Of a DNA stretch of 64,000 nt, positions 1-10,032 are shown piece after piece. Source of the DNA: Paraphysomonas bandaiensis (lineage: Eukaryota; Chrysophyceae); the NCBI GenBank assembly GCA_965644295.1, contig CBFFRP010000362.1:62001-126000 (forward strand), given 5' to 3'. The stretch's first letter is position 1; each line of letters begins with the position of its first letter. A program made the position numbers and the translations under genes. The notes beneath the pieces are model-generated. The model did no database searches. It was not told where the DNA came from and was given only the letters and a program-made list of their open reading frames with translations.

Positions 1-163
1 TGATATACATACGGTATTACTGCAGACACTGCTCTACGTATACTTACACAGAGTGTATCCATATGGGCCGGTACTACGACCACATACAGCAGCAGCGGTA
101 CTGTACATATACATGCTCCTATCGCTCTCCTTTCATCACTATGTTTCATACATACACTTTACC

Positions 164-2194
164 ATGATAACTTTTAGTAAGGTTCTCTATATCGCCGCCG
201 GTCTTGCTGGCCTGGTCGATGGTTGCTCGAATATTATCGTCAGCCCTGGAGCATCAGCAGACTCATCCTCTATGGTCGCTTATAACGCTGATAGTGCGGC
301 TTTGTATGGTAGCTTATACCACTATCCCGCTGCTGACCATCCAAAGAACTCAATGAGAGATATCTACGACTGGGATACTGGTGTTTACCTTGGACAAATT
401 GAAGAGGTTGAGCACACGTATAATGTTGTGGGCAATATGAACGAGTTCGGTTTGTCTATTGGGGAGACTACATACGGAGGGGTTAGTGAACTTCAGTCTC
501 AACCAGGAGCTAAAATTGACTACGGGTCGTTGATTTGGGTCACATTACAGCGTGCCAAGACGGCACGTGAAGCAATTCATACTATCAGTCGCCTGATGAG
601 TGAGAACGGTTATGCTTCTGAAGGAGAAAGTTTCTCTATTGCCGACCCTCATGAAGCATGGTATGAACCATTGAATTATAGCTATTTATGATATACCTGT
701 CGTACTCATGTTTTGAATTGTATATTAACCTAACTCTATGTCACTTCAGGGTCATGGAGATCATTGGTAAGGGTTCGTATGAGAGAGGAGCTGTATGGGT
801 AGCTCGCCGCATTCCTGACGGGTATGTATGCGCTCACGCTAATCAAGCCCGCATTACTACTTTCCCATTGGATGACCCCGAGGATACGCTATATGCACCT
901 GATGTTATATCCTTTGCCCGCAAAATTGGCCTCTATGATGGTCCCGATGAGGAATTTTCATTCTCCGATGTCTATGACGCTGTAACTTTCTCTGGTGCCA
1001 GGTGGGCAGCGTGATAGCATGTCATAGCATATCCGTGTACTTGTGAATTATCTCTGATTTTTGGGATGTTTATGTCTTACGCGTTGCCTCACAGGTTTTG
1101 TGAGGCACGTGTGTGGTCATTCTTTGGAGATGTTATGGGAGAGGAATGGGCACAACAGTATCTGGATTATGCCCAAGGCTACAACCTAACTAACCGAATG
1201 CCTCTTTGGGTGAAGGTATCGCTACACAATACCTTTACTGATTGTGATACTAATGATAATATTCGCAGCCGGTACAGAAGGTGTCCTTAAAGGACACTAT
1301 GCGTCACATGCGGAATCACTATGAGAATACCCCTTTAGCCATGGACGGCGAGGTCTTTCCTGATGTTGGGGCAAGCTATGGCTACACTCCAGTCCGTGCC
1401 CACCCGCTGACGTGGACATCTGGCAGTAAAGAGTACCTTAATGAACGGCCTATTGCAACCCAGCAAACAGGTTGGAACTTCATCGCTCAAAGTCGCAAAT
1501 GGATGCCCCAGGAATTCTCTGGTTTGCTTTGGTTCGGCGTTGATGACTCTGCTACAACAGTGCGTTTTCCTGTTTATGGGTCTGCTACGCGAGTGGCCGA
1601 TGCATTCGCGGGTGCTGGGGCTCAGGATGGCGTCACCCCCCCACTGATGAAATTTGATTTTCAGAGTGCATTTTCCGTGTTCAACCTTGTTGCCAACTGG
1701 GCATACTCAAGATGGGATCTAATGTACCCAGATGTCCTTGCCCGCATCGAATCTCTGGAAGACTCGTTAATTGCTCAAGCCAATGATGTTGATATTAAAG
1801 CTAAGCAAGTCCTTGAGTCAAGTGGTGTGAGCGCAGCTATTGAGCTCGTTACATCCTTTTCTGTTGACGCTGGTAATAGCCTCGTCAGGAGTTGGGCTAA
1901 TTTCTTTGGGGAAATGTTTGTAAAATACAAAGATGGATACGTGTTCACTGAGGACTCATCGGAGCCTAGCTGCGGATGTAGCGTTGCCAATGGGGCGTAT
2001 ACCCAGTCGTGGTAAGTTAATTGCTCTATCTATACATATTTGTGATTTCAAACGTTGCACGTAGGTATGACAGGATTGTCGCGGACACAGGAGATCACTA
2101 TTTGGTACACGAAGATGTTGATGCACTCAAGGCATCAGCTAAGCGACCTGGACTTATGCCCGTGTCGAAAGCTCAGCTTCTCGCTCGGCGATAA
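164..2194 (+). CDS. Secreted C69-family dipeptidase
   Basis: Five exons (164-660, 750-1001, 1095-1215, 1269-2011, 2065-2194) give a 580-residue protein; all four introns are GT-AG and phase-consistent (89, 93, 53 and 53 nt). I chose the ATG at 164 because it begins a hydrophobic signal peptide ending just before Cys21. Peptidase family C69 enzymes are N-terminal nucleophile hydrolases that mature by exposing such a Cys, and the following CSNIIVSPGASADSSSMVA fits that pattern. Further family blocks are NEFGLSIGETT, the MRHMRNHYENTP segment across intron 3, TQQTGWNFIAQ and WFGVDDSATT. The YDRIVADTGDHYLV block near the C terminus is rebuilt exactly by intron 4. The likely role is hydrolysis of dipeptides or short peptides outside the cell or in a lysosome-like compartment; that location is inferred from the signal peptide. 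Family assignment is strong, substrate unknown. Confidence 0.92.
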
Positions 2195-3308
2195 TCTCAG
2201 TGTTGTATTGAGCTTATGTTGCAGTGCTATTATTGTATGAAACATGTATCTTGTACTCAGTATTAGGGTATGTGAAATGATACTTATTGCGCATGTGATA
2301 ATAATCAAACTCTGTATTATTTTTATTATGATTTTTTCCGGTGTTCAACAATATCTTGAAATATATTGTAATTCATCTTTATATTGAAATATAATGTTAC
2401 TCACAACTCCACGTAAAGAAACAAAATTAATATGCCACCACTGCATTTGTATTTGTAGTAACTGGACCCCAAATCCTCACTTGTGCCGGGACAATTCAGT
2501 AGAGCAATGAAAGCAGGCCACTTCTGCTATTGGCTGAGCCAGAGGACACTAACAAAATCGCTGTCCAATTTCATCAAAGAAAGTTCCCAGTCGCAAGAAA
2601 CTTGAATTTATCGAGCTCTCGTTCAAAAATATCACCTAACGATAAATCACTCATTCTTATCAACATAAACACATTCTGTGATATCGATATGGTGGTGCAG
2701 GGTGCAGAGTATTGGCAATGATAGAACTACAACTTTTAACACTTCCTGGTAATAATAACATCTCACACCCTCTGGAATTGAAACTGTGGGCTACCTTACT
2801 ACCTTATGGATGCTCTCTGGTGCTTCGCTCTTAGAAATGATTTGGTTCGGTGCTAGTTTCCAATCACATGTAGGCAAGGCGTTGACCAACAAAAGAGATT
2901 CATTGTGGATATGAATCATTATTTCCCCTTGACGATGAAGTACAGACTATATTGCACAACACTCATATGCATAGAGAGAATTAACTGTCACAGTGAGGAT
3001 TATGGTGGGATTGATAGGAGTGAAGTACAGTAATACAACACTATACAAAATATACAGTTTTTTCTAAACTGAAAACTAGAAATCCGGTTAAAGATATTCC
3101 ACTCATCAGGTCCATTTGCGTCTGCTAGAAAACTGAAAACCGTTTAAAGATCCCTCACTTCTTCAAAAATGCAGATATCAATTTTTTGCCCCCCTATCGA
3201 TACCTCGACTTCAGAGGGGAGGGCGTGGATTTGATAGGCTCATCGCTTGACTTCAGAGTGTCGAATTATGTATATTAAACTGTGAGCAGTATAGTCTAAT
3301 TACAGACT
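2195..3308. other. Intergenic, no gene seen
   Basis: AT-rich spacer between two plus-strand genes. A 63-codon open frame at 2530-2721 has no recognisable domain and is not called. I see no RNA gene or clear transposon end here. Confidence 0.5.
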
Positions 3309-6300
3309 ATGAAGATGATTATAAATATATTAGCAGTCGCATTATTGAGTATCTGTGATGTGGCACAGGGTGTGACGTATGATTTACTGAGAGGAGTCGC
3401 CCTGGCACCTGAAGAAAGATGGCTGGAAACTGGGTTCGTGTCTATTAACGATCGCACATGGACATCCATCTCTACTGGCGGAGATACATACGACAATGAC
3501 TCGATTGTTCTATTGAGTTTACCAGATATTGGTGGCCGGCACTACACGCAGGGTCAGCCTACTTCTCTGCGTATCAATAACCTGGCCTACAATAACGGGG
3601 GGGTGTCATTTGACGTCAAGCTCTTTCACCCTAATGACAGTTACTGCAGCAAGGAGTTTAGTGTTCCAGAGTATTTGGATGATCCTGTCCAGATCTCGTG
3701 GATTGTAGTAAATAAAGGAGTGTATAACATCTCCAACCATCACTTTGTTGTCGACTCTGGTGAAATCAATCGCACCCACCATCAGCTCGCGGGAGTCGGT
3801 GACACGGTGGATGTGTTTAACTTTGAGTTTCCTCGTGGTTGCAATGCAAGTGCCCCTGAAGATATCTGTGTCTTTTCTCAGGATGTCCCATTGGGTAATC
3901 TTGGGGCAGTGTCGACAATCCAAACACTCCAATATGAAACTTACATGCTCACCCGTACCTCACGCATCAGGCGTCGAGATATCACTCTTATTCTCACCCC
4001 TCATGATTCTGCAGACCCTAACTACTTTAGGTTTCCGATGAAAGAGACTGTTGGGTACATGGTCTTTGAAACTGGTGTTGTCATCAGTTGTGTCGAGAAA
4101 ATGACCTTCGAAACTGTCCGCTTTGACGACGTTACCAGTCAAGCATTATACTACGACTATTTTTACTCCTATCGGTATCCTCCTGGGATATATGGTAGTC
4201 TTATCAGTCAGAATAGTTTTGTAGACTCTACTGGTGTCCGTGTGTTCGAGCGCACAAGTAATGATGCATACGTTATTACCCAGGAAGATCAGTGCGTTGA
4301 GAACCAAACAATTCACACCACTGAAGAATCAGTGGCAGCACTGGTAGTTGGTGAAATATCTGGTACTGGTGATGAGATCTGTTCTGTTCGTTTTACTGGT
4401 CTTCTCGAGGAGTGCACCTATACTCTTCTAATGTTTGACTTGTTCGGTGATGGCTGGCATAATGTTGATGTTTTGGTCACCACAGATGGTGAGACGAAGA
4501 ATTATACTTTGGATAACTGTACGGGATGTGGACTTGTAGAGATTGTGTCTCAAGACTGTAAGGTTAACATCTCTATGACGTCCAATGGGGATCCTATAAC
4601 TCCTTGGGAGGCACTGTGGGTGATTGAGATTGACAATGTCACTTGGGCAGGAGACTATGATTCTGAAATCGGTATTAAAGAGTATGAGGTTGTGTACTAT
4701 AAAGATATTCTCGACACCGACCCTGATAGCGACGCCAATGAGTGCAAGGAATGCAAGCACCCCAAGCCTAAGGGTAAGGGTAAGGGTGGTAAAGGAAAGA
4801 GTAAAGGTGGCAGCAAGGGCGGTAAGGGTGGCAGTAGTAAGGGCGGTAAAGGGGGCAGTGGCGATGATGCAGCCACCAACGACGATCCCTCTGCCCAGGA
4901 TGATTACTCTCCTTCTGATGACAATTATGTTCCCTTCGATGATGATTTTCGAACCGATGATAACATTACAACCGATGATAATTATGTTCCTTCCGATGAT
5001 AATTATGTTCCTTCCGATGATAATTATGTTCCTTCTGATGATAATTATGTTCCTTCCGATGATGGCTCAAGCGGTGATAATGGGGCCGGTGGAAAGAATG
5101 GTTCCGGTAGGGGCAAAGGTGGCAAGAATGGCAAGCCGAAGAGGCCCCCAGCTGTCGTTACTATCGACCTCTTCGATGAACAAGAAAATGGTATGTTTTG
5201 GGGGGTACTATTTATGAGCGGTGTGGCTGCTTTTTGAATTTGTTGTATATGAGTGTGTGCACACGTTTTTGTGATACTTCTTTTTCTCACGTCATGTATG
5301 CGTAGGTTGGTACGACAACAGTGGCGACTCTACCCCGGTCTGTGACAGCGAGCTCTGCGAAAATGCTGATGACGATAGCTGTGAGTCAAATGTTCCTGAT
5401 GTACCGAACATTCTTTCCTATCCCCGCTATTTCATCATGAACGATAAGCGCACGAAGTTGATCAAGTACGGTACTATCTGTAAGAATGATCGCGGTGTCG
5501 AATACTGTGATGAGGTTCTACCGCATGACGGCCACTTTGTATTCCGTGTGGCTGGAGTTGAGCCCGATGGTGATGATGCTACTTGGGAATTTTGTGACAC
5601 GGAAGGTGGAATCAATGAAGAATTACAGTTTACAATGAAAGCTGGCAAGTGTCATCCCGGTCCTAAGCTGACTGCTGAGGAGTACTGTGATACCCTCGAG
5701 AGTATGGCTGTACTCACTGGCTCGATCCTCTTATCAGGAGTTCAGTCTGGCGACCTCAGTAGCCTCGACGAGAAAATCCTAGCAACCGATCTTGGTACTC
5801 TTTTCACTAATGCTCATAAGATCACTCTTCTGGGATGGAAACACGTAGAAGAGGGTCTTGAGGCCAGCTTTGAAGTCACAATGGCTGTGTCTGATGCGCA
5901 TGTGTTTTCTGATGTAGAGACTGTCGTGGACAACATCAAGAGTCATCTTGAAACTACCCTTGTCGACGGGAACTTTATTGCTGAGTTGTCAGCTGAATTG
6001 GATCATCACCCGAACACCAAGCATGACGTGCTCCGCAGTGCCAAAACAGTTTCTCTAGAGCACTTGGAAGTCGCCGAGACTTACTTTGTCCACGCAGAAG
6101 AACAATCTACTCAACCGGTTGAAGTTGTTCTTCCGTCATCCAGCTCCGCAAGTGAGAAATCTGCTGACTCATTTCGTCTTACTGCTGTCTCTGGCGTAGT
6201 TGTTTTGGTGGGCACTGTAGTTGTTGTTGCTGGTGTGGCACTTGCACTTATGACTCGAAGAAGGACCCATGAGCTTCTCCCTGCGGATTCTACGCATTTG

Positions 6301-6324
6301 AGATCTGTTGAAATGAATGCCTAA
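3309..6324 (+). CDS. Large type I membrane protein with K/G-rich and acidic tandem-repeat stalk
   Basis: Two exons (3309-5190, 5306-6324; one 115-nt GT-AG intron, phase 1) encode 966 residues. The N terminus (MKMIINILAVALLSICDVAQG) is a signal peptide, and a hydrophobic segment near the C terminus (coding about 6175-6255) is followed by RRR and a short tail, predicting a type I membrane protein. The large N-terminal ectodomain has many N-glycosylation sequons and scattered cysteines. It is followed by a Lys/Gly/Ser-rich tract (about 4760-4860), then an acidic tract holding four near-perfect NYVPSDD repeats (4978-5062). After a second Gly/Lys patch comes a Cys-containing domain with HFVFRVAGVEPDGDDATWEFC. 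I do not recognise the family. The alternating basic and acidic low-complexity stalk resembles cell-surface or wall-associated proteins of algae and oomycete-like protists; that is inference. Confidence 0.85.
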
Positions 6325-7104
6325 GTTTAAGAGCAAAGATATGTAAAACAAGAAAATAATGCAGTAGCTAGTTTTATTTAGCATACTAAACGAGGTCGCA
6401 TGAGTCATTGGACATGTGTGTGTTGTTTAGTAAATTAATTTATTAAGGTGGTACACCGAAGAAATTTGTACTTCTACACTTAGCATTGCTTTTCATTTGC
6501 ATGTGTAAGTACTTCTGACTATTAGATTTATGCAATTTTAAGATTCATGAAACAGGCCCTATGGAGAATTTGTGATAGAAAACGACATAACTGAACAATA
6601 CTTTCACTATGCTGCTATTATGAGTTAGCTAGAATATTGATCATTTTCACAATTAAGATCCTCGTTAAGAGAAGTTCATTGTAATCAAACTAGATAGACT
6701 CTTTTATTACATTGCATTCATTACATTACTTGTGTGTGCGTTGATATGTAATAACATGTCAACAACATGGTAATATATAATCTATAATTCGTTCTTGTCA
6801 ACCACTGCTCAACTTCCGTATCTTGAATCGTCATGATACAATAATTCAGTTTTACAGCAATTGTTGAGTGGGTTAACTACATTCAATTGAGTGGAAGCAG
6901 GGCTAGGAAACAATATATTAACAAGTATGTTACAACAATACTATTGACGGAGATTTTAAACAGGCCCAACAATACAATTACAATATATTGCAATATATTA
7001 GCGTGACTAATCAGTAAGTAAACACATCCGTAGATTCCATTTTTAGTATTAGTCATTACGATCACATGACAACCAAACCAACTGCTGCTTATAGCTGATA
7101 AGAA
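6325..7104. other. Intergenic with a probable hAT-type terminus
   Basis: No gene seen. At 6898 the sequence CAGGGCTAGG matches the CAGGGC-type ends of the hAT-like elements elsewhere in the window, and lies on the side expected for the 3' end of the transposase remnant at 7105-7330. Just upstream, about 6870-6893, is a copy of the sequence that precedes the Copia LTR at 8241 (GTTAACTA, then CAATTGAGTGG), so a second decayed Copia end may be present. Confidence 0.4.
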
Positions 7105-7330
7105 TTACCTCGTCCTCATCTTCTGATCCATCATTGGTGACGTCAATATCACCACATTCATCCATAGAATTAATTGAAATATGCTAGTATCCGGCCACAA
7201 CTGACGATTAGCTTTCAGAAACAACGGCATATTATTAAGTAGGATGGATACTTTTGCCCAACACTGACATAATATGTTTAGCTGCGCTGAACAAACATTC
7301 CCATGTATTGGAAGTACATACCACGGCCTG
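7105..7330 (-). pseudogene. Remnant of hAT transposase C-terminal (dimerisation) region
   Basis: Read on the minus strand, one frame gives TWECLFSAAKHIMSV and, after a frameshift and stops, a second frame gives MPLFLKANRQLWPD. These correspond to the conserved blocks of the hAT transposase dimerisation region (E-x-LFSxAK, then LFLKxNxxLW), which is established knowledge of the family. The reading frame is broken, so this is a dead copy. The DEDED stretch after it and the CAGGGCTAGG at 6898 fit the 3' end of such an element. The 5' part of the transposase is not seen and may have been lost when the Copia sequence to the right was inserted. Confidence 0.65.
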
Positions 7331-7529
7331 GTAACCGTTAATGACTCGTGGACCTGAACGTTTCTTAATTTTTTGAGCTGCCTGAAAACTTTTAATTTGC
7401 ATATAGCCAACATCAGCGTCATCAGCTTCATCATCCTCTGTATTGTTGTAACACTGTATGAACGGAGATATATTCTAACAGCATCTTTGTCAAATCAAAT
7501 TCTTTGCCTACTTAGATTTTTGCAATTCC

Positions 7530-8097
7530 ATGTTCCCTAAATTCGGAAAAAGTGATATTCAATCTAGAGGGAAAGATTTTGATCTTCATATGTTCACTGA
7601 TGCTGACTTCAGCTTCAGGTTATGTTATGTTCGGAGCTGGTGGGCTACTATCGTGGGGTTCCAAACTTCAGTCTATTGTGCGGCTACATCGACTATGCAA
7701 GCAGAGTATCAATGCTTATATAACGGATTACAGGAAATGAAATGGTCTCGGGGGGTGACTGAAGAAGTAGGGTTGAAAATTGACCAGCCCACACCATTAT
7801 TCCTGTATAGTCAAAGTGCTCAGGATATATCTGAAAATCCAGTGCAACATCAACGATCAAAACATATTGATATTAAATATCATATATAAGATTAGAGAGC
7901 ATGTGGATCCCAAACAGTTTAATACAGCAAAATTAATTTATGTGAGCAGTCGACAGCAGATGGCTGATACATATATCAAGGCTTTATGTGGTCCAATATT
8001 TATTGAACAGAGGGAGCGAAATCTTGGGGGGAAATTTAAGACTACTGAACGAATTATCGCAGAGGTACCCAAGGTAAAGAGAGCTCGTTGTAACTAG
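7530..8097 (+). pseudogene. Ty1/Copia polyprotein fragment, RNase H region
   Basis: The translation contains DADFSFR, a shifted STMQAEYQCL block, HQRSKHIDIKYH and, in a different frame, IREHVDPKQF and QQMADTYIKAL. This order (D-A-D, S-x-xEAE-like, KHIDI-Y-F-RE, Q-AD-x-KAL) is the hallmark of the RNase H domain at the 3' end of Copia pol. A frameshift lies between KYHI (7887) and IREHV, so the copy is inactive. Integrase and reverse transcriptase are absent. It is followed at 8229-8240 by a purine-rich GAGTGGGAG tract and a TGTTGAG LTR start, the expected polypurine tract and 3' LTR. Confidence 0.85.
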
Positions 8098-8240
8098 TTG
8101 GGTGTGAATGAATGGTGGTAGCTAGCTATACCAGCGGAGTCATACGTCCACCAGTGTTCTATGAGGTCAGGTGGTTGCATATCTGATAGCAATGTTCTTC
8201 ACTATTTTAGAATGGTTAACTAAATCCAATTGAGTGGGAG

Positions 8241-8742
8241 TGTTGAGTTCTGCAAGCAATATGATGTGATATATATTGTGCAATTGAGTGATTTAATAGT
8301 GTGCAATAGGTTAAGTCAACTCATAGGTGTAACTGGTGATTATAGTTTCCAAGGAATTATATTCAGTTACTGATGGGTGACTATATATAAGATATAGAAC
8401 TGACTGATGAACATATGATAAACAGATTGCTGCGAACAGATGTTTCATCAATAAGTGTCACTTGTGTAGACGTCTTTGGTCCCTGACGAATAAACAGGCA
8501 TCCGGAAATGGGCCCACCTCAAGGACTTCCTGGACAGGGCCCACCTGAAGGGTAACCGGGGTATTGGGATGCATGCAATTCAAACATCGGAGATAGATCA
8601 ACATAAGAACTCAGAGTGTAAGTGGTCGCACCTTGGTGCTTGCGGCGACGCACAAGCAGCTTCCGTAGCGTTAAATAGTAGTATAAAAAAAGTGTGTACT
8701 GATTAGTTACAGGTAGAGGTCTAACTAGTTTGTCTAACATTC
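8241..8742 (+). mobile_element. Copia 3' LTR (start firm, end inferred)
   Basis: Starts TGTTGAGTTCTGCA directly after a polypurine-like tract downstream of Copia RNase H. The first 210 bases (8241-8450) are clearly homologous to the reverse complement of 42890-43099. I place the end at 8742, where the sequence reads TCTAACA, because the other copy also ends in TCTAACA on its own strand. The part 8451-8735 also matches, in reverse orientation, repeats near 41.4 and 60.6 kb, so it may be LTR or a separate older repeat. Confidence 0.6.
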
Positions 8743-9154
8743 ATCTAGCATCTAGCTACTATGTTGGTGAAGGTTTTTTGCGCCTATTGCAAATCATAAG
8801 ACTTGCAATATATATGAAAACTTTATTCATAATCAGCGGCAAACTTAATGCTTTAAGAGTTAGAAAATAGTTTTCTCAGCAACAACATAACAACGTACTC
8901 TTACTCAAAATTCTAAAAAAGCATTGAAAAAATATGCATGCTTCACCTAGAAAACATTCATAAGAATATTCTTTTCCTTCAAAGTTGAAAGGAGCTGCAG
9001 TGCACAACTAAAAAAAATACTATACTCTGTAATTATACCATATATTAAGCAACAATGATGCCCAAAGAAGTTGATGGAAGTGTAATTTACAGAGTCTTCC
9101 TCGGAGTGAATTCGCAGGACCACCGAGCCACCATCCTTCGCTCAGGCTTTAAGT

Positions 9155-9566
9155 TTGTTTTCTGACACTGAGCGAGCAAACTGGTATTCCTTGATGAGAG
9201 ATCTAAAGACGTTGAAGAATGCTAGTTTGCTCTCATCCGACAGCAATCACGACAAAAAGGAACTGATTTTGAAAAGCGTGTTCTGGACAGCGCCGAGGTC
9301 ACCAAGAGAGCTCGACTTGGCTCTTGGTTCCTATCACATATCAGTCCAGCTACCGCTACTTGCATCATATCCAAGCACAATCTAATGTTGTTGAGAGGCT
9401 CTGTAGTCGTGAAAAGCTAATTATGACACCTGAGCGTAGAAACATGAATCCATATCGTTTAGAACCGTTTCTATTCCTATGAGCCAATTACATGTTGTGG
9501 GATGCTTATGCCCCCCATGAAGCCATGCAAGAAGATCCTGATGTGCCTGTTGAGAGCGAGAAGTAG
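9155..9566 (+). pseudogene. hAT-like transposase C-terminal remnant
   Basis: The frame at 9387-9566 reads VVERLCSREKLIMTPERR, then NPYRLEPFLFL, an in-frame TGA at 9480-9482, and ANYMLWDAYAPHEAM to a stop at 9564-9566. The E-R-L-S-R-K-x-I-M-T and LFLxxNxxLWD blocks are those of the hAT dimerisation region, and the TGA sits where LFLK is normally found. The preceding frame at 9155-9385 (TERANWYSLMRDLKTL) joins only through a frameshift. It differs in sequence from the remnant at 7105-7330, so two hAT lineages are represented. Confidence 0.6.
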
Positions 9567-9651
9567 TTACGATTTGTAGTCTGTTATCCGTTATTACACT
9601 AAATTTGCAATTAAGGGAACATCACACTATCAAAATGAGCGGTATAATTAG

Positions 9652-9966
9652 GTATGTATGTATGTATGTATGTATGTATGTATGTATGTATGTATGTATG
9701 TATGTATGTATGTATGTATGTATGTATGTATGTATGTATGTATGTATGTATGTATGTATGTATGTATGTATGTATGTATGTATGTATGTATGTATGTATG
9801 TATGTATGTATGTATGTATGTATGTATGTATGTATGTATGTATGTATGTATGTATGTATGTATGTATGTATGTATGTATGTATGTATGTATGTATGTATG
9901 TATGTATGTATGTATGTATGTATGTATGTATGTATGTATGTATGTATGTATGTATGTATGTATGTG
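9652..9966 (+). repeat. (GTAT)n microsatellite, about 78 units
   Basis: An essentially uninterrupted tetranucleotide array of about 315 bases. All three frames are open on both strands, which produces spurious MYVC and HTYI proteins. It ends 67 bases before the coilin start codon, and short versions of the same motif lie in coilin intron 1 (10234-10326). Confidence 0.98.
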
Positions 9967-10032
9967 GTATGTGCAGTAGTGTCTCTTCATGAGTAGTGAT
10001 GCACACTTGAGTGGTATATAAATTCCATATCA

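Noticed and set aside
4624-5217. Overlapping plus-strand frame with MIIMFLP repeats
   Set aside because: Frame-shifted shadow of the NYVPSDD repeats in the membrane protein gene.
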